Positions 1-11,548 of a DNA stretch of 64,000 bases are shown piece by piece (positions within the stretch are counted from its first letter, which is position 1; each line of letters begins with the position of its first letter). Made by a program: the position numbers and the translations under genes. The DNA comes from Bradysia coprophila (Eukaryota; Arthropoda; Insecta; Diptera; Sciaridae). The notes under the pieces were generated by a model. That model was given only the letters and a program-made list of their open reading frames with translations, ran no database searches and had not been told where the DNA came from. The DNA is taken from the NCBI RefSeq assembly GCF_014529535.1, contig NC_050737.1, forward strand, positions 2,264,447 to 2,328,446. The letters run 5' to 3'.

Positions 1-200
1 GCTTTCATTGTTTCCTCTATTAGGTCATCCTCAATGGTATCCAAACCTCTTAAAATTAAATAGAAGATGGAAACTGTTGTGCGCAATGGTTCCTCCAGTA
101 CTTCCGTCACAAAGGCGAAGCTACGCGAAACACGATGAAATATGTTGAAACAAAATGTTTCGTCATCTGAGGGGTTGCTTGAATTTACTTTGTTTTCCAT
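1..200 (-). CDS. SQS: squalene synthase-like (farnesyl-diphosphate farnesyltransferase), N-terminal part, runs off the left edge
   Basis: Translating the minus strand from ATG at 200-198 gives 66 uninterrupted codons to the window edge. The peptide has the family's first two signatures: SRSF at residues 25-28 and the Asp-rich FYLILRGLDTIEDD at 46-59, with DxxED at 54-58. Human FDFT1 has the same spacing between these motifs (R52 to D80), so the start lies about 26 residues later than in human. A TAA lies in frame upstream, so ATG 200 is the likely start unless another exon is spliced in. The enzyme joins two farnesyl diphosphates to squalene at the ER. No stop or frameshift is seen. Phytoene synthase and NDUFAF6 are related folds but match these motifs less well. 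Family assignment is firm; whether it is active cannot be told from the fragment. Confidence 0.85.
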   Translation of the reverse strand, partial: MENKVNSSNPSDDETFCFNIFHRVSRSFAFVTEVLEEPLRTTVSIFYLILRGLDTIEDDLIEETMK

Positions 201-1924
201 GTCGTCGATATCGGCTTTAACAGATTACAACTGATTTTTTTTTCAAATTAGAACAATACACAAGATTCACATATCCAGTACGTTAGAGTTTTTCAATGTT
301 AAATGGTTGATGTGCTGTGGACGTATGTAACAACGACTCAATTTGCGCAATATACTTATCAATTTTATAATTTTTTCTCGATCGGAAAAACAGGTGTGTC
401 GACCCGGTTTACACCTGTCATTAAGATTTGTCATCTATTTTTGATCCAAAGCCGTGCGTATTTTTTTTTAGTGGACGGGCGGTCTACTGAACAATCACTT
501 TTTCTCTTGTCTTTCCCTGACTGGTGTCGGAAACCAATATAGCAATCATCCATATTTATACGGCGGGTATTAAGCAGGCAAGATGTTAATGGTAAAACTA
601 TAGGCATTATATACATTAAGGCTGCTAATGGTATTATTGGTATCCGAATACTACTCTATTTGACGTGTAAAAACCTCTATTAGCCTGATGGGTGCTTTGC
701 ATTTGTACATGTGTAAATTCAATATCTAACCACAACATAATATGGTATTGTTAAGCTTTGCAAGTTTATGAGTACATTACTTTCCAATGGGACAAATGAT
801 ATGGTACCAAGGTTGGTAATAGTATATTACCACTCCAGGGGAGTAATTTGATATCTCGTAATCAGAAGCCCTCGGAAACCCTTACTCAACGTGATACGAG
901 ATATTAAATTATTTCCAGAGTGCAGCACTCCAGCATACTGTTTAGCTTTACAAGCGAGGTAAAAGTTTTTCCCTAGGGAAGGAATGGCACTAGTAAAGTA
1001 AAGTACAATTACGCAAAAACTTGAGGTAAAGTTTCGCCGTCGTGACATAAAGCTCACATTACTTTACGTTTTTGATTTAATGTGTAAAACTTAGGCTTAG
1101 GAGAGAAAGAATTTTAGGATTTTGTTACATGCATGTGTAACGCCACTGTTTCATGCCCTTCCCATCCATGTCACCTTAACAGGTATTGTTTTCGTTTTCA
1201 ATGGTTTCTCCAAAGTCAGTTGAATAAACAGTGCGTATTGCAATGCACATACGTCTATATGTCGCATCAACAGTTTTTAAACGTCGAAATTCTGCTAGCA
1301 AAACATTATTATTCATAGACATTACTTTGCACTTAAAACCAAATTTTGACTTTTAAATAACAAAAATTGAAAAACAATTATTAAAAATACATCATACGTG
1401 TTTGTGTACCGAGTCATACATTCAAAGATTTCGCGTCAAAATGTATGAATACCCCATAAATATTTCTCTGGTTTCTCAACCAATAAATTTACCACGGATA
1501 CTACAGCCACAAAAGAATCAATTAAGACCTTTATACCTTTGTGTTGTCCATATTAGTCTTCTATTTCACCGAAATTTACCAATTTTTAGTCACTTCTTTA
1601 GCCGGCTCGGCCTCGCCTCGGGTCGACATAAATAACTATTTCGAAATTTAAAAGACGTGTCTCTACGATGTATAGTTGAATTAACGTACGAAATCCACAA
1701 TATTCTACAAGGATCATATTCATGACAATTCGATTATTTGAAAAGTCAGGAGGGAGAACCCTAAGAATACCTGCACCATGATTAGCAAGCTAGGGTCTTG
1801 TCATCGGTGGAAAAGTGTTTCCTGTTTCGTCACCTAAACATACACAAAGTCACATGGGTGTCCCCAATCAGTAGAAAGTGTAGAAGCTACACAAGCTGGA
1901 GAATAAACGCTATGTTTTCGGAAC
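201..1924. other. no gene recognised
   Basis: AT-rich DNA with only short ORFs that match nothing I know. A small imperfect inverted repeat lies at 843-859 and 895-911 (TAATTTGATATCTCGTA and its partner). Near 1600-1625 is a GC-richer patch (GGCTCGGCCTCGCCTCGGG) resembling the cores of palindromic repeats elsewhere in the window. Confidence 0.4.
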
Positions 1925-2615
1925 AATGAGAGAAAGGAATGGATCTCTGACGACACATGGAAGCTGCGAAACTTTAAAAATGACATCGATAATCGAGTAC
2001 AAAATACAAGTCTTCGTCAATCGATCTCTTAAAGGAGTCCTGAAAATACGAATGGCTCTGCTATTCGGACCAGTTGTGTCAAAATCCTGGAGGAATGAAC
2101 TCCTTAAACTTACAAGATCGGAAATAAGTGGTCACGAACCACTGCAAGCTTAACGACCATGTCCACAGAATAGACCGATTCATCAATCCTATCTGTTCTT
2201 GTGATCTGGCATCTGAGACTGTTGTACATATCCTTAGGGATTGTCCACGATACACCAATCTCAAGTATTGCACCTTCGGGTATTATGAACTCCAAATGAG
2301 GATCTACCATCATTAGATGGCAAGTACTTTACCGACATCTTATCGAAAACAGTGAGATTTCCCTGAGAGAATTAAAGAGGTCTGGGATTAGGGAATAAAG
2401 GAAAAGTGTTATATCAAAAACAGTTAAGTTCGCAAAGAAGTGAACATCAGATCAGATCGAAGGAAAGATAAGCTTGGTGGTGGCTTGTTGAAATTCGTTT
2501 ACTTACCGTTCCTTTACATAATTAAAACTTTTGTTAATATGAACAAAGCGTTGCACTAAGCGCTGTAAGAGATATTTTTCAAGTCAGCATACTCTGCTTG
2601 ATAATAAATAAATTT
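1925..2615 (+). mobile_element. degenerate LINE 3' remnant (RNase H tail and CCHC motif)
   Basis: Two overlapping frames together resemble the C-terminal end of RNase H-bearing non-LTR retrotransposons. One frame near 2105-2150 reads KLTRSEISGHEPLQA, like the conserved TGHGPF..YL segment that ends RNase H. The next frame, 2128-2316, has CSCDLASETVVHILRDCPRY, the usual Cys-Cys-His-Cys tail. The coding is broken by at least one frameshift and a stop near 2150. A TAATAAATAAAT run near 2604 would fit the 3' tail. It is 5'-truncated, as is usual for LINEs. The clade (I, LOA or R1 group) cannot be settled from so little. Confidence 0.7.
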
Positions 2616-2664
2616 ATATACACACAGTGGTGAGCACACAATTGTATTTATAGAAAAGCAGGAA

Positions 2665-3903
2665 TTATAGTTTAGATTTGGTTTCAACGTCGCCGGTCAA
2701 AGCTACCACCTCGATTTCAACTTTGGCATTCATTGGAAGCCTAGCAACTTGTACACAGGTTCGAGCTGGATAGTTATTAGGGAAAACTGTAAAATTAGAG
2801 AAAACAAATTATGATTTCATCGTTTGAAATGTGTTTACTTTGTTTAAAGAACCTCAGGAAGAAATAGATGCAGCGAATTTTATTACTTTGTTGACTGCCA
2901 AGTCAATAGCATACTTGATGCTTGCATGGCAATCAAACAATCAACAAAAAATAAAATCTGATTCTCAAAAATTGATATTTTCCACAAATAATCTAATCCA
3001 AACCAGACATCAAAATTTGGTTTAGTTCACAGTTGAAGCGATAGTTAAAGTTCCTCTCAAATTGCTTTCCCAAGGTCTAGGACAACAAATACCAGGCCTG
3101 ACGGCCAATGTAAACTCACAACAATTTTAACGTGATGTCAGCTGAAGAGTGGCTGAATTTTTTTTTATTTCTAGTGTTTTCTGCGGGTTCTACTTACATA
3201 ATGTTACTGAGACTGAGCTATTAGACCTATAGAAACCCAGGAATACAGTCTGGTCTCGGTGTAAAATGAATCAAACCAAACATATGAAAATATTTGTGGC
3301 ATCAGTTCTATCTGTGCTAGTATCAGTACCCTTTAGAATCTATTCTATTTGTCTAAACTGAATTTCGTCTCATGAAGAAATGACATTTATATCTCGAATG
3401 TCTCACTTTGATAAGCCGATTAAAGACTCACATATCGTTAAAGCAAAACATCGTCAACAATGTAAAGTCCGATAATACTAACTGAACGATCTAATAGGGT
3501 TAGTCGAGTAGTGATTACCAAACCGCATACTGGTTAAAGACTTACATTTTTTGTACACCTCGTTAATATTCGCAAAATCAGCCATATCTTGTATGAATAC
3601 AGTTGCCTTAACAACTCTGTCTAAGCCCGATCCGGCGGCTTCCAGAACAGCTGTTACATGTTCTAATGCTTTTGTCGTTTCAGGGACTGCCCCTCCTGAT
3701 ACTAACTGCATTGTGTCTTTGTCACAGCCAATGCAACCAGATAGATAAACAAATCCGTTAGCTACGATTGCTTGACTAGGAAAGTGTAAATTTTCATTCG
3801 ATGACTTATTAGGTTTCATAGTTCAATTGTTCACTTACTTAAAAGGTAAATCGTATCTAACAGCATTGTTGGTTGTAATTATCTGTCGCGTAATTTTAGA
3901 CAT
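2665..3903 (-). CDS. UK114: RidA / UK114 reactive-intermediate deaminase
   Basis: Three exons join in phase: 3903-3839, 3775-3546 and 2786-2665, giving 138 aa, the length of Drosophila UK114. RidA proteins hydrolyse reactive enamine/imine intermediates made by PLP enzymes, in cytosol or mitochondria. Seen here: NQAIVANGFVYLSG after the first junction (family usually GPY-S/N-QA), GLDRVVKATVFIQDMADFA, NEVYKK, and the C-terminal NNYPARTCVQVARLP with the substrate-binding arginine, then VEIEVVAL. The first exon is only 65 nt (MSKITRQIITTNNAVRYDLPF). The long ORF starting at 3819 instead reads through the 63-nt first intron and would give an abnormal N terminus, so I prefer 3903. Intron 2 is about 760 nt. 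It is divergently placed to Gfr, 1.2 kb away. GPY is replaced by LPF before the QA, which is unusual but is outside the arginine site. Confidence 0.95.
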
Positions 3904-5103
3904 TTTTGTTAATTACCTTTCTGCTGAGACAATGTATTGTAAGCAGTGAAGATAAAATAAGACTAATTCTCAGTGTTCAGAGTTTTGCCGAGATAGCAAT
4001 GTAACTGATAATATTTTTTGCTGAAGTATATTGCTGAGTTATACTTTCGCAGATTACGCTAATAGTTCAGTAACGTTAAAAATATCGAATTTTAAAAATT
4101 AATGCTACAATCAAAACCGGAAAATCTGACACATTTTGCATTAGAATGTTTTTTTTTTCTGGAATAGGTTATCCTAAAAAAGGCTGAACTTAGATTTCCA
4201 ATGGCCAAACGAGTAAGAGAGTCTTAAAAATCGAGAGCTAAACTAAATCATCGTGCTCGATTGAGCCGAAAGTGTAAGCTATTCATTTAGAAGCGTCAAA
4301 ATTTGAAAAATTTTAAGCTTGCGATTTCATACATAAATAAGAAAATACAGAAACTTTTCAAATTTCGACGCTTCAAATCAATGAACAGCTTTACGCTTTC
4401 TTAGAAGTGGCAGCACTGGTGGTGGCGATACGTTGGTAGAAAATAGTGTATAGTGTTCTTGCATTACTCGTTCGACTAGCGAGTCACCACAGGTCGCAGT
4501 GGGTTTTGATTTTTGGTTTTAATATACACGTTGGCACACGGACAGTGGTACAGTTTACCCAAAGTATTTATATAAATTACTAAATATAATGTCAATCCAT
4601 CAAAATACACGAAACCCAAGTTTCGGGTTAATTCGAGTGCAGTGCCAGTTTACGTTAAAAGCACTTACGTTTCCAATAGAATTTTTGTCTACGTTTCCAA
4701 CATTCATCCTATCATGTTCTCATATTCACCACATACCGTCAAATCATTATCGCTACACCCGAAATGTTAAATCCGTATGGTTTGTGATCCAATGAAGCTT
4801 AGTTTACCTTCAGTGTTTATAATTTGCATTATACCCCCTGAAAACCCGTGCTTCCACCTACGTAATAAACGCAAACTAAACGAGCTAATCTTAATCTATA
4901 TCCATCTACATACACAGAGTGGTGTCAATAGATAAACAGATGTGTGGTGTTGTCAAATGTTCTGTCAAAATTAACCAAAAAACAACATAAAGATTATCAC
5001 TGTTGAATGTAAACATTGTTAAATCATTCCAATAAAATGATCAAATAATTCGAGTTGATAAATTCAATATTTCAATAGTTCAGTACAACACCCGTCAATA
5101 AAA
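3904..5103. other. divergent intergenic region between RidA and Gfr
   Basis: About 1.2 kb that must hold both promoters. It contains one fold-back element (4268-4401, listed separately). I see no clear TATA box or coding exon; a 68-codon ORF near 4589-4795 matches nothing known. Confidence 0.4.
4268..4401. repeat. small fold-back element (MITE-like)
   Basis: Left arm 4268-4312 (starts GAAAGTGTAAGCTATTCATT) is the imperfect reverse complement of the right arm 4351-4401 (ends ACAGCTTTACGCTTTC). The arms are about 45 bp with an AT-rich loop. No coding capacity. Confidence 0.7.
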
Positions 5104-6462
5104 ATGTATACGAGTTTACATCCCGAAAATTTAGTGTCGAAGTACATTCGAATCTTTCTTGTTGTAGCGGCATACTGGTAATGTTTTGTCTGAAGAAGTG
5201 ACATTAATGCAGACCGGCCTTCAACTCGATAAAAATCCTTTTTTTTCGCTTCACAGGATAACGTCTATCGTTACAGTATTTGTAAACAAAGCACTGCTAA
5301 GCAGTGATGCAGTTAATTTGGATGCTCCGTTATTTGTCACCTGGTTTCAATGTGTAGTATCGGCTGCGATCTGTTTTGCGATGAGCAAAATGAGTCAACT
5401 GTGCCCGAGTTTAGTATCATTCCCAAAGGGCAATCCAATGGAAATGGAGACATTCAAAAATGTAAGAACATAAGGGCCTCACAAACCATTCATATGACTA
5501 GCGAAAATGCTTTTCCAAAGGTTCTTCCACTATCCGTTCTATTCACCACAATGATTGCCACCAATAATTTGTGTTTAAAATACGTTGGGGTTGCATTTTA
5601 TTACGTCGGTCGGTCGCTGACTACAGTCTTCAATTTGATATTTTCATACATTTTGTTGGGTGAAAAGGCTAGTGTACATAGTCTTCTCTGTTGTGGATTG
5701 ATTGTAGGCGGATTTTGGCTAGGAGTGGATCAAGAGAGCGTCACAGGTTTGTAGTGAAAAAACGGCTCTTCCGTGTTTTCTTTACGCTGACAAACATATT
5801 TCCCCAGATTCATTTTCACTAGTTGGAACGGTTTTTGGTGTCATTGGCTCGTTGAGCCTATCGCTGTTTTCTATTTACACTAAGAAAACACTGCCGCACG
5901 TCAACCAAGAAGTGTGGCTTCTCAGTTACTACAACAATGTGTATTCATGCTTGTTATTCATTCCAATGATGCTTTATACGGGTGAACTAAAGACTGTAGC
6001 ACATTACATTCACTTGTTCGAGCCGTGGTTTTGGTCAGCATTGACAATCGGTGGCGTTTGCGGATTCGCTATCGGTTTTATGACATCACTGCAAATTAAG
6101 GTTACATCGCCACTGACGCACAATATATCTGGAACGGCCAAAGTAAGTGAAATAAATGTTGATCCTTTCCGAACGAGTGTCTCATTATTTGTGAACGATC
6201 CTTGGTTTCTACGAATCTATGTACCATCATTGGATCCTACGAATCTGTGTACCATCGAAACTTGATGTAAATCTATTTTTTTCTTCCTCAACAGGCCTGC
6301 GCTCAAACGGTCATTGCCACAAAATGGTATGCTGAAACGAAATCATTCCTCTGGTGGCTATCGAACATAATAGTTTTAGCGGGCAGTGCACTTTATGCGC
6401 GAATTAAGCAAATGGAAATGGAGAAAAAACACAACGAGCAAGTGCTCAGCCAAAAAATTTAA
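5104..6462 (+). CDS. Gfr: GDP-fucose transporter (SLC35C1 / Gfr)
   Basis: Five exons join in phase: 5104-5177, 5257-5461, 5521-5746, 5808-6142 and 6295-6462, giving 335 aa (Drosophila Gfr is of nearly the same length). The protein imports GDP-fucose into the Golgi lumen in exchange for GMP, supplying fucosyltransferases, including those acting on Notch. Seen: the first membrane segment [20 protein letters not shown] across the first junction, [32 protein letters not shown]-like [32 protein letters not shown] and [10 protein letters not shown], all hallmark SLC35C1 blocks. Intron 2 is 59 nt (donor GTAAGA at 5462, acceptor CCAAAG before 5521); reading through it shifts frame. The C-terminal tail [16 protein letters not shown] is polar and cytosolic. 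All expected segments are present, so the gene looks intact. Confidence 0.95.
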
Positions 6463-6582
6463 AGTATTTTGTGATGTGATTTTAGGGATTTTTTTCCATT
6501 TTTACGTTTCAATTATAGTATGCAGGGGCTGGGGCATTTCATATATTTCGTTCCTAGCGTTCCTGTGGCATTTCAGTAATTT

Positions 6583-6702
6583 AGCATATTACGTGCTTGC
6601 TTGTAAGTATTTTGTTTTGGCAAGTGAGCACAAAGCTCACGAGCCGAAGGCGAGTGGAGTAATAACTCAAGCCAAAACAATAACTTACAAGCAATTACTT
6701 AA
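6583..6702. repeat. palindromic repeat unit
   Basis: CTTGTAAGTATTTTGTTTTGGC near 6599-6620 pairs with GCCAAAACAATAACTTACAAG near 6672-6692. The centre contains GTGAGCACAAAGCTCAC followed by GAGCCGAAGGCGAG, a layout shared with other palindromic repeats in this window. Non-coding. Confidence 0.65.
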
Positions 6703-7299
6703 GACATTTTTCGTAACTAGTGTTGAAATATCGAGACTTCGTTGCGTATTTCCACCGTCGACACTACAAAATTTCAATTAACTTCGTAACTTTGTCTAAG
6801 TGTGCGTTTCAGGCCCGAACTGGCCATATGAGGCGACATGCAAGTTCACAAATGCGCCTTCAGTACTTTTAATGAATTTGCTATATTGTCGCCCTTCACT
6901 AGAGCTTTTTGGCGTATTTTATTAGCTTTAAGCACCTTCTATATTTCCAAGGAGCACCTATTGGTAGCCAGTTAGACGCTGGCTTTTGCAGATTTACATT
7001 CAGTAGATTGACACACCGAGTAAAGAACCAGTATACAAAGCAACAAGAAGAATTTAGTATATCTTGTATTTCTGTTCGTGGTGGGAGGGAATATTCAACT
7101 TTCCCTGATTATAAATCGGTGACCGAAATTTTATTTGTCAAAGGAAATCTAAAAAATGTTTTTTAGGCTACTAGAATTACTCCATAGTCACTTTTACTGA
7201 AACGCAACAGGAACGCAAAACACATTTTTGACAATACTAGGTCAAGCAAGCATTTTGCAAATTTTTTATTACAAAAAGCGACAACCGTAGAACAAAATA

Positions 7300-7440
7300 C
7301 TTAATTACATGCTATATACGTCGAAAACCGTACTATTTAAAATCCATTACAAACCTCGGGATAAAAATGAAAAGTCTCGTTTTGGTGTGTTTATTGACAC
7401 GAAAACTCTACTTTTCATCTTTTCATCCCTAGTCTTGTAA
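7300..7440 (-). repeat. copy of a dispersed repeat module (family also at 30.7 and 53.4 kb)
   Basis: The stretch has ACGTCGAAAACCGTAC, then TCCATTACAAACCTCGGGAT and AAAATGAAAAGTCTCGTTTT. The reverse complements of these strings occur, a little changed, at about 31010-31115, so this is an inverted copy of that module. Non-coding. Confidence 0.65.
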
Positions 7441-8216
7441 AATACTATTTATTGATGACATTCAAAGAACAGTCCGGAAAATTAAAAAAAATCCTTCAAG
7501 TAATTTCGGGCATTATTTTGAAACTTTTAAACACTTTCTCTGTCAATAAAAATGAGTATTTCTGAAATTGGGAGTAATGTTGAGTAGAATTCAAGGTGTT
7601 ACGAAAAAGGGACCAAAGTTTACAAAACGTTGAAAAATGGTTTGATTCGAATCAACAGTTCAATATTGGTAATTGCTCGAAATTAGTTGGTTGGCAGTAG
7701 ATCTCTTTGAAAATAAATGAGAAAGTGTGCTGATCTTATCGGCCCATCAATTTTTACACCATCCTTAGTTTTGTAGATCACGACCACGACAGTGAAATTT
7801 GTAAGCCAAATTTCAGGACCTTGATAGGAATAGTGAAAGCTGGGAACAAGTCAGACTAACCTTAATTTGCATGAAAGATGTAGCTGATTGACTTGAAGCT
7901 TATTTGAACATATCGAGGAAGAAACGCCTGGCCAAAAGGGTGGTAAGTCAATTTCTAATTCCTTTCAGAATCCTTAAATTACCGGATTAATTCCTAATTA
8001 GCGGATTTGAACTTTAATGTTTTACCCATAATTCCCATTAATTGCTAATAATTCCACGAAATTTTCTGTTACTATCCAATTCAAATTTTTAGAAACCATT
8101 TTCTAAAAATTTTCTTTGCTTTTCTTTATTTCGATAATTTTCTAAAATTTCCTTCAAATTTAAAGAAAATGAATGAAAAAAGTCGAAATTACTGAAGTTT
8201 CGTAGTTGCCGAAGTA

Positions 8217-8607
8217 GCCGGTAATTAATAAGAATTAAAGGAAATACTAGAAATTGAAGGAATTGATGGAATTACACACGCGGAATTTTGAAAACCGACA
8301 CATTTTCTGTTTATGTGCTTTACTTGAGTTTCTGATTTCTCCATATAAAATTCACAAAAAAACCATAAAATTTGTCGGTATTCAAAATTCCGCGAGTATA
8401 CAATTAAATGACTGGAAATACAAGAAATAGAGAGAAACTGAAAGGAAATGATAGGAAACAAACAGCGAATGAACCTGCAGCGAGTGGGAACATCTAGTTT
8501 TTTTGCATTCGCTTTTATTTATGTTCAATTTCTCGTATTTCCAGTCAATTCTTAGAAATTCCTTCAATTTCTAGTATTTCCTTCAATTCCTATTAATTAC
8601 CGGATGC
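8217..8607. repeat. nested inverted repeat (fold-back element)
   Basis: The outer arms 8217-8265 (GGTAATTAATAAGAATTAAA then GGAAATACTAGAAATTGAAG) and 8555-8605 are almost exact reverse complements over about 45 bp. Inside lies a second pair: GCGGAATTTTGAAAACCGACA (8278-8298) with TGTCGGTATTCAAAATTCCGC (8373-8393); and a third pair, GGAAATACAAGAAATAG (8414) with TTTCTCGTATTTCC (8530). The ORFs here are by-products of the repeat. Confidence 0.75.
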
Positions 8608-11377
8608 TCCGGCAATTCCTTGAGGGTGTGTAATCAATTACCTGAGTAGTTTCCCCCTCGAAAAATATAGTAATTAGGTTAACCTGTCAGACCCGGTAGA
8701 CCTGTTTTTTTTACGAAATTGTATGAAGATTTCTAAAAATATCAGGTCAGCTTCTTGAGATTGACAGGTTGACAGACCTTTTCCCTGAGACTTTGTTAAA
8801 ACACATTCAGAAGAATTTTAAGTGAAAGCAAAATTTCGTAAATTTGGATTTTCATAAACTCAAATTTGATAACTACTTCCCAATATTCCTACTGAAATCA
8901 ATCGTCAAACCGGCCACTACTATCTCTAAATTTACTTTTACATGTCTACCTTTATTAATTACTTTAGAAAGAAAACAATAATTATTTAATGTATTCTAAT
9001 GAACCACCCTACTGAGTCAAAAATAATTTAATTTTCGTCTACGCAGTGACGAAAGCACCTGTTCTGATTTTATTTCCTACATCATCACACTACACGTAAC
9101 CGTATTACCTATAGTTTTCCATGTTTTGCAATTTGTTTTTTTTATTTTTGTTCAAATAAATAAGTCCACTCATCTAAATTATGTTGTTTCATTGTGAAAT
9201 ATAGCCGAATATTTGCTACCTATACGTATACCGAACTGTTTCAATGGACAGTATAACATATATTAGTGCGACGACCACGCAAAATTATTAAAATCTCTTT
9301 GCAGATCCATCGTTATAACGTTTCGCTTTGACATTACATGTGTAAGTTTTAAAATTTTAATTAACACATGGCGCTGTAATTGGCTCCAATTTCGACCACT
9401 TTTAATGTACTTTAATTATTCGATTTGTGCATTTCTATTAACCGTCATGTGTCGGCATTTTGTAGAAAATGTTTATTGCTTTTTTATAGAAAAGAAATCA
9501 ATATGATCAATTGATTTGCTAAAAATCCTTATTGGAATTGCGGTCGAGGAAAAACAGCACATTTATCGTGTAGCATAATTAATTGAATTTGATCGCTTTG
9601 CCAAATGCTACGCGAGACAGTGCATTCAAGACAAAAATTACTCGACAAAATTCTTTAAATTCGAAAAATATTTGAGCATTTTGTAAAGTGTCATCGCCGT
9701 GAATTAACACCATATAATTCAGATGAAAATTCACCTAATTTCGTCGAAATTTAATTGAATTAACTAATCGGTATAAATGTCGAAAAATTAATACCCATAG
9801 ACTAGCCCGGTTAACCGACGACGATGAAGACGCTCTATATATACTTCACTATCCTAGACACTTTTTTTATAGAAATATTTTGAAAACATTTTTTTTTCTG
9901 CATCGAACCAGTCTGGCAACTAGTAAATATTTTCAGTGCTATATGCACATTTCAACAACTTTAATTGAGCTATGTGTACGGAACACGAATGAGTGACACA
10001 TGTGAGAATTATTTATAGCCCATACGGGAGTTCATTAAGTTGTACTTTTAGTCTCCAAGAAATTATCATGATCGTGATCACGGCCAAGTTGATTAAATAG
10101 TCCGATTTTTTTGTTACCATCATAACACGCAGATGTGCATATAGAAATTCCCTTTTAATGTAAAGATTTGCATTTGAAAGTTTTGAATTTTGTGACAGCT
10201 GAACGGGAGCTGGTATAGTGTGTAAACTCATTCAATCGTAAACTATAATGGATACAAAATGGACCTGATAGTCGCACCATTTTTCGATAAACAAACAGGT
10301 ATAATTCTAGACGTTAATCGAACTAAAAATTGATTCCCCTCGTTGTGGAACCCTAAAGCGCCATCAGCCAATCAGTCTAAACGAGTGCATTGTTATTAAT
10401 AAAATTTTACCGTCTTAATGAATGTATTATCACACTGGTATCCTCGGACTCGTGATTAAACAAAAGTGTCGCATTTATGAAAATTCTAGATTTGTGTTTA
10501 ATCTTCAAATGAAATCCTAGACTAACTCTGCGATTAAATCAAATGAATTGACACTATAAAATAACCTAAAACAATAGAAGTAACAGATTTACTGTTTATA
10601 TATCGTCATGACACGCATATCGTTCAATAAATATTAAGGATGTGTAGCCAGACATGTTCCTAGCTTGTTCTTTTCTTGCGACAAAAATTATCGAACATGA
10701 TAGATGTCGACAGTTATTAAGTTATGAGGTCAAAATAGTTTATTAGCGTTTATTTCAAAAGGTCAACTTGAAGAACTTTCACATCATTCTATTGTGTTGA
10801 TGATTAGGAAAGTCTTTGTTCTATATAATAATTCATCGCGTGAAAGGTTTAGGTTCAACTAGATTTTATTCGAGATATGCATCTAATACACTAAGCTCTT
10901 TTCTTTATCGTCGTACTTTCTTTGATGGTATTCGAACTCAATTCATTTCTGTCTCATTCGCACGGGAGCTTTTTCCATACGATTAATATCCTTCGTTCTA
11001 TACGTTCGGTTTCTTAATTTTTCTTTCTTTTCCCTTCCGTCAGCGGCACGCATGTATTAATAAAAGCTTATGCGTACATGAACAAACACAACAGAAACGT
11101 AATCACAACGATAGTGTTAGCTAGTGGAAAGTCAAACAACAGTGGAACTTATGAAATGTAGGTTAAAATTACAATATAAAAGCTCGATAATAGGCAATTT
11201 CCTGAATTTCTTAATGAAAGAGAAAAAAAAAGAATTGAAGTGACAGAGTGTTCAGTTGATTGATGCCCACCAGTGCACAAACTTTTCATTTTTATAGCGC
11301 AAAACTTTCATTTCGATTTGTGTGTACGTAAACAGAGTCCAGCACAACTTGGCTGAAAAACTAACCAAATCAGCTTA

Positions 11378-11548
11378 ATGATGATCTATCAGCAAGCGTT
11401 CAATGAAACACGGTTACAGAAGCGATCAAGTGAAAATGCAAACCGGTGTCACTGGGATCGACGTCTTACGTTCCTGGTGGTGTTCATAATTTTCATCACA
11501 ATCATCGTGATAGTTTGTGGCATTGTTGTGATGACCAAGCGGAAATGA
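11378..11548 (+). CDS. putative 56-aa single-pass membrane protein (small ORF)
   Basis: ATG at 11378 opens a 56-codon frame ending TGA at 11546-11548, with an in-frame TGA upstream at 11354. Residues 1-32 are polar and basic (KRSSENANRCHWDRR near 15-30). A hydrophobic span follows, LTFLVVFIIFITIIVIVCGI (about residues 31-50), then VVMTKRK. A clean transmembrane helix flanked by positive charges is unusual for chance DNA, where random AT-rich ORFs rarely place one so neatly. The sequence CTAAC..AAATCAG just before the ATG could be a branch point and acceptor, so an untranslated or coding upstream exon is possible. I do not recognise the family; it could be a small membrane micropeptide or the last exon of a larger gene. 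Confidence 0.45.
   Translation: MMIYQQAFNETRLQKRSSENANRCHWDRRLTFLVVFIIFITIIVIVCGIVVMTKRK

Larger units (their letters stand above)
6463..11377. other. long AT-rich region without recognised genes
   Basis: Nearly 5 kb between Gfr and the small ORF at 11378. It holds a palindromic unit at 6583-6702, a module of the 7.3/30.7/53.4 kb repeat family at 7300-7440, and a nested inverted repeat at 8217-8607. The ORFs near 6909, 8225 and 10013 are in low-complexity DNA and match nothing. The motif GCGTTTCAGGCCCGAACTGG near 6804 recurs in modified form near 37889. Confidence 0.4.

Noticed and set aside
3478-3819. 113-codon ORF as the full RidA start
   Set aside because: It begins inside intron 1 and runs past the exon 2 donor. 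Splicing 3903-3839 to 3775 restores the 138-aa family length.
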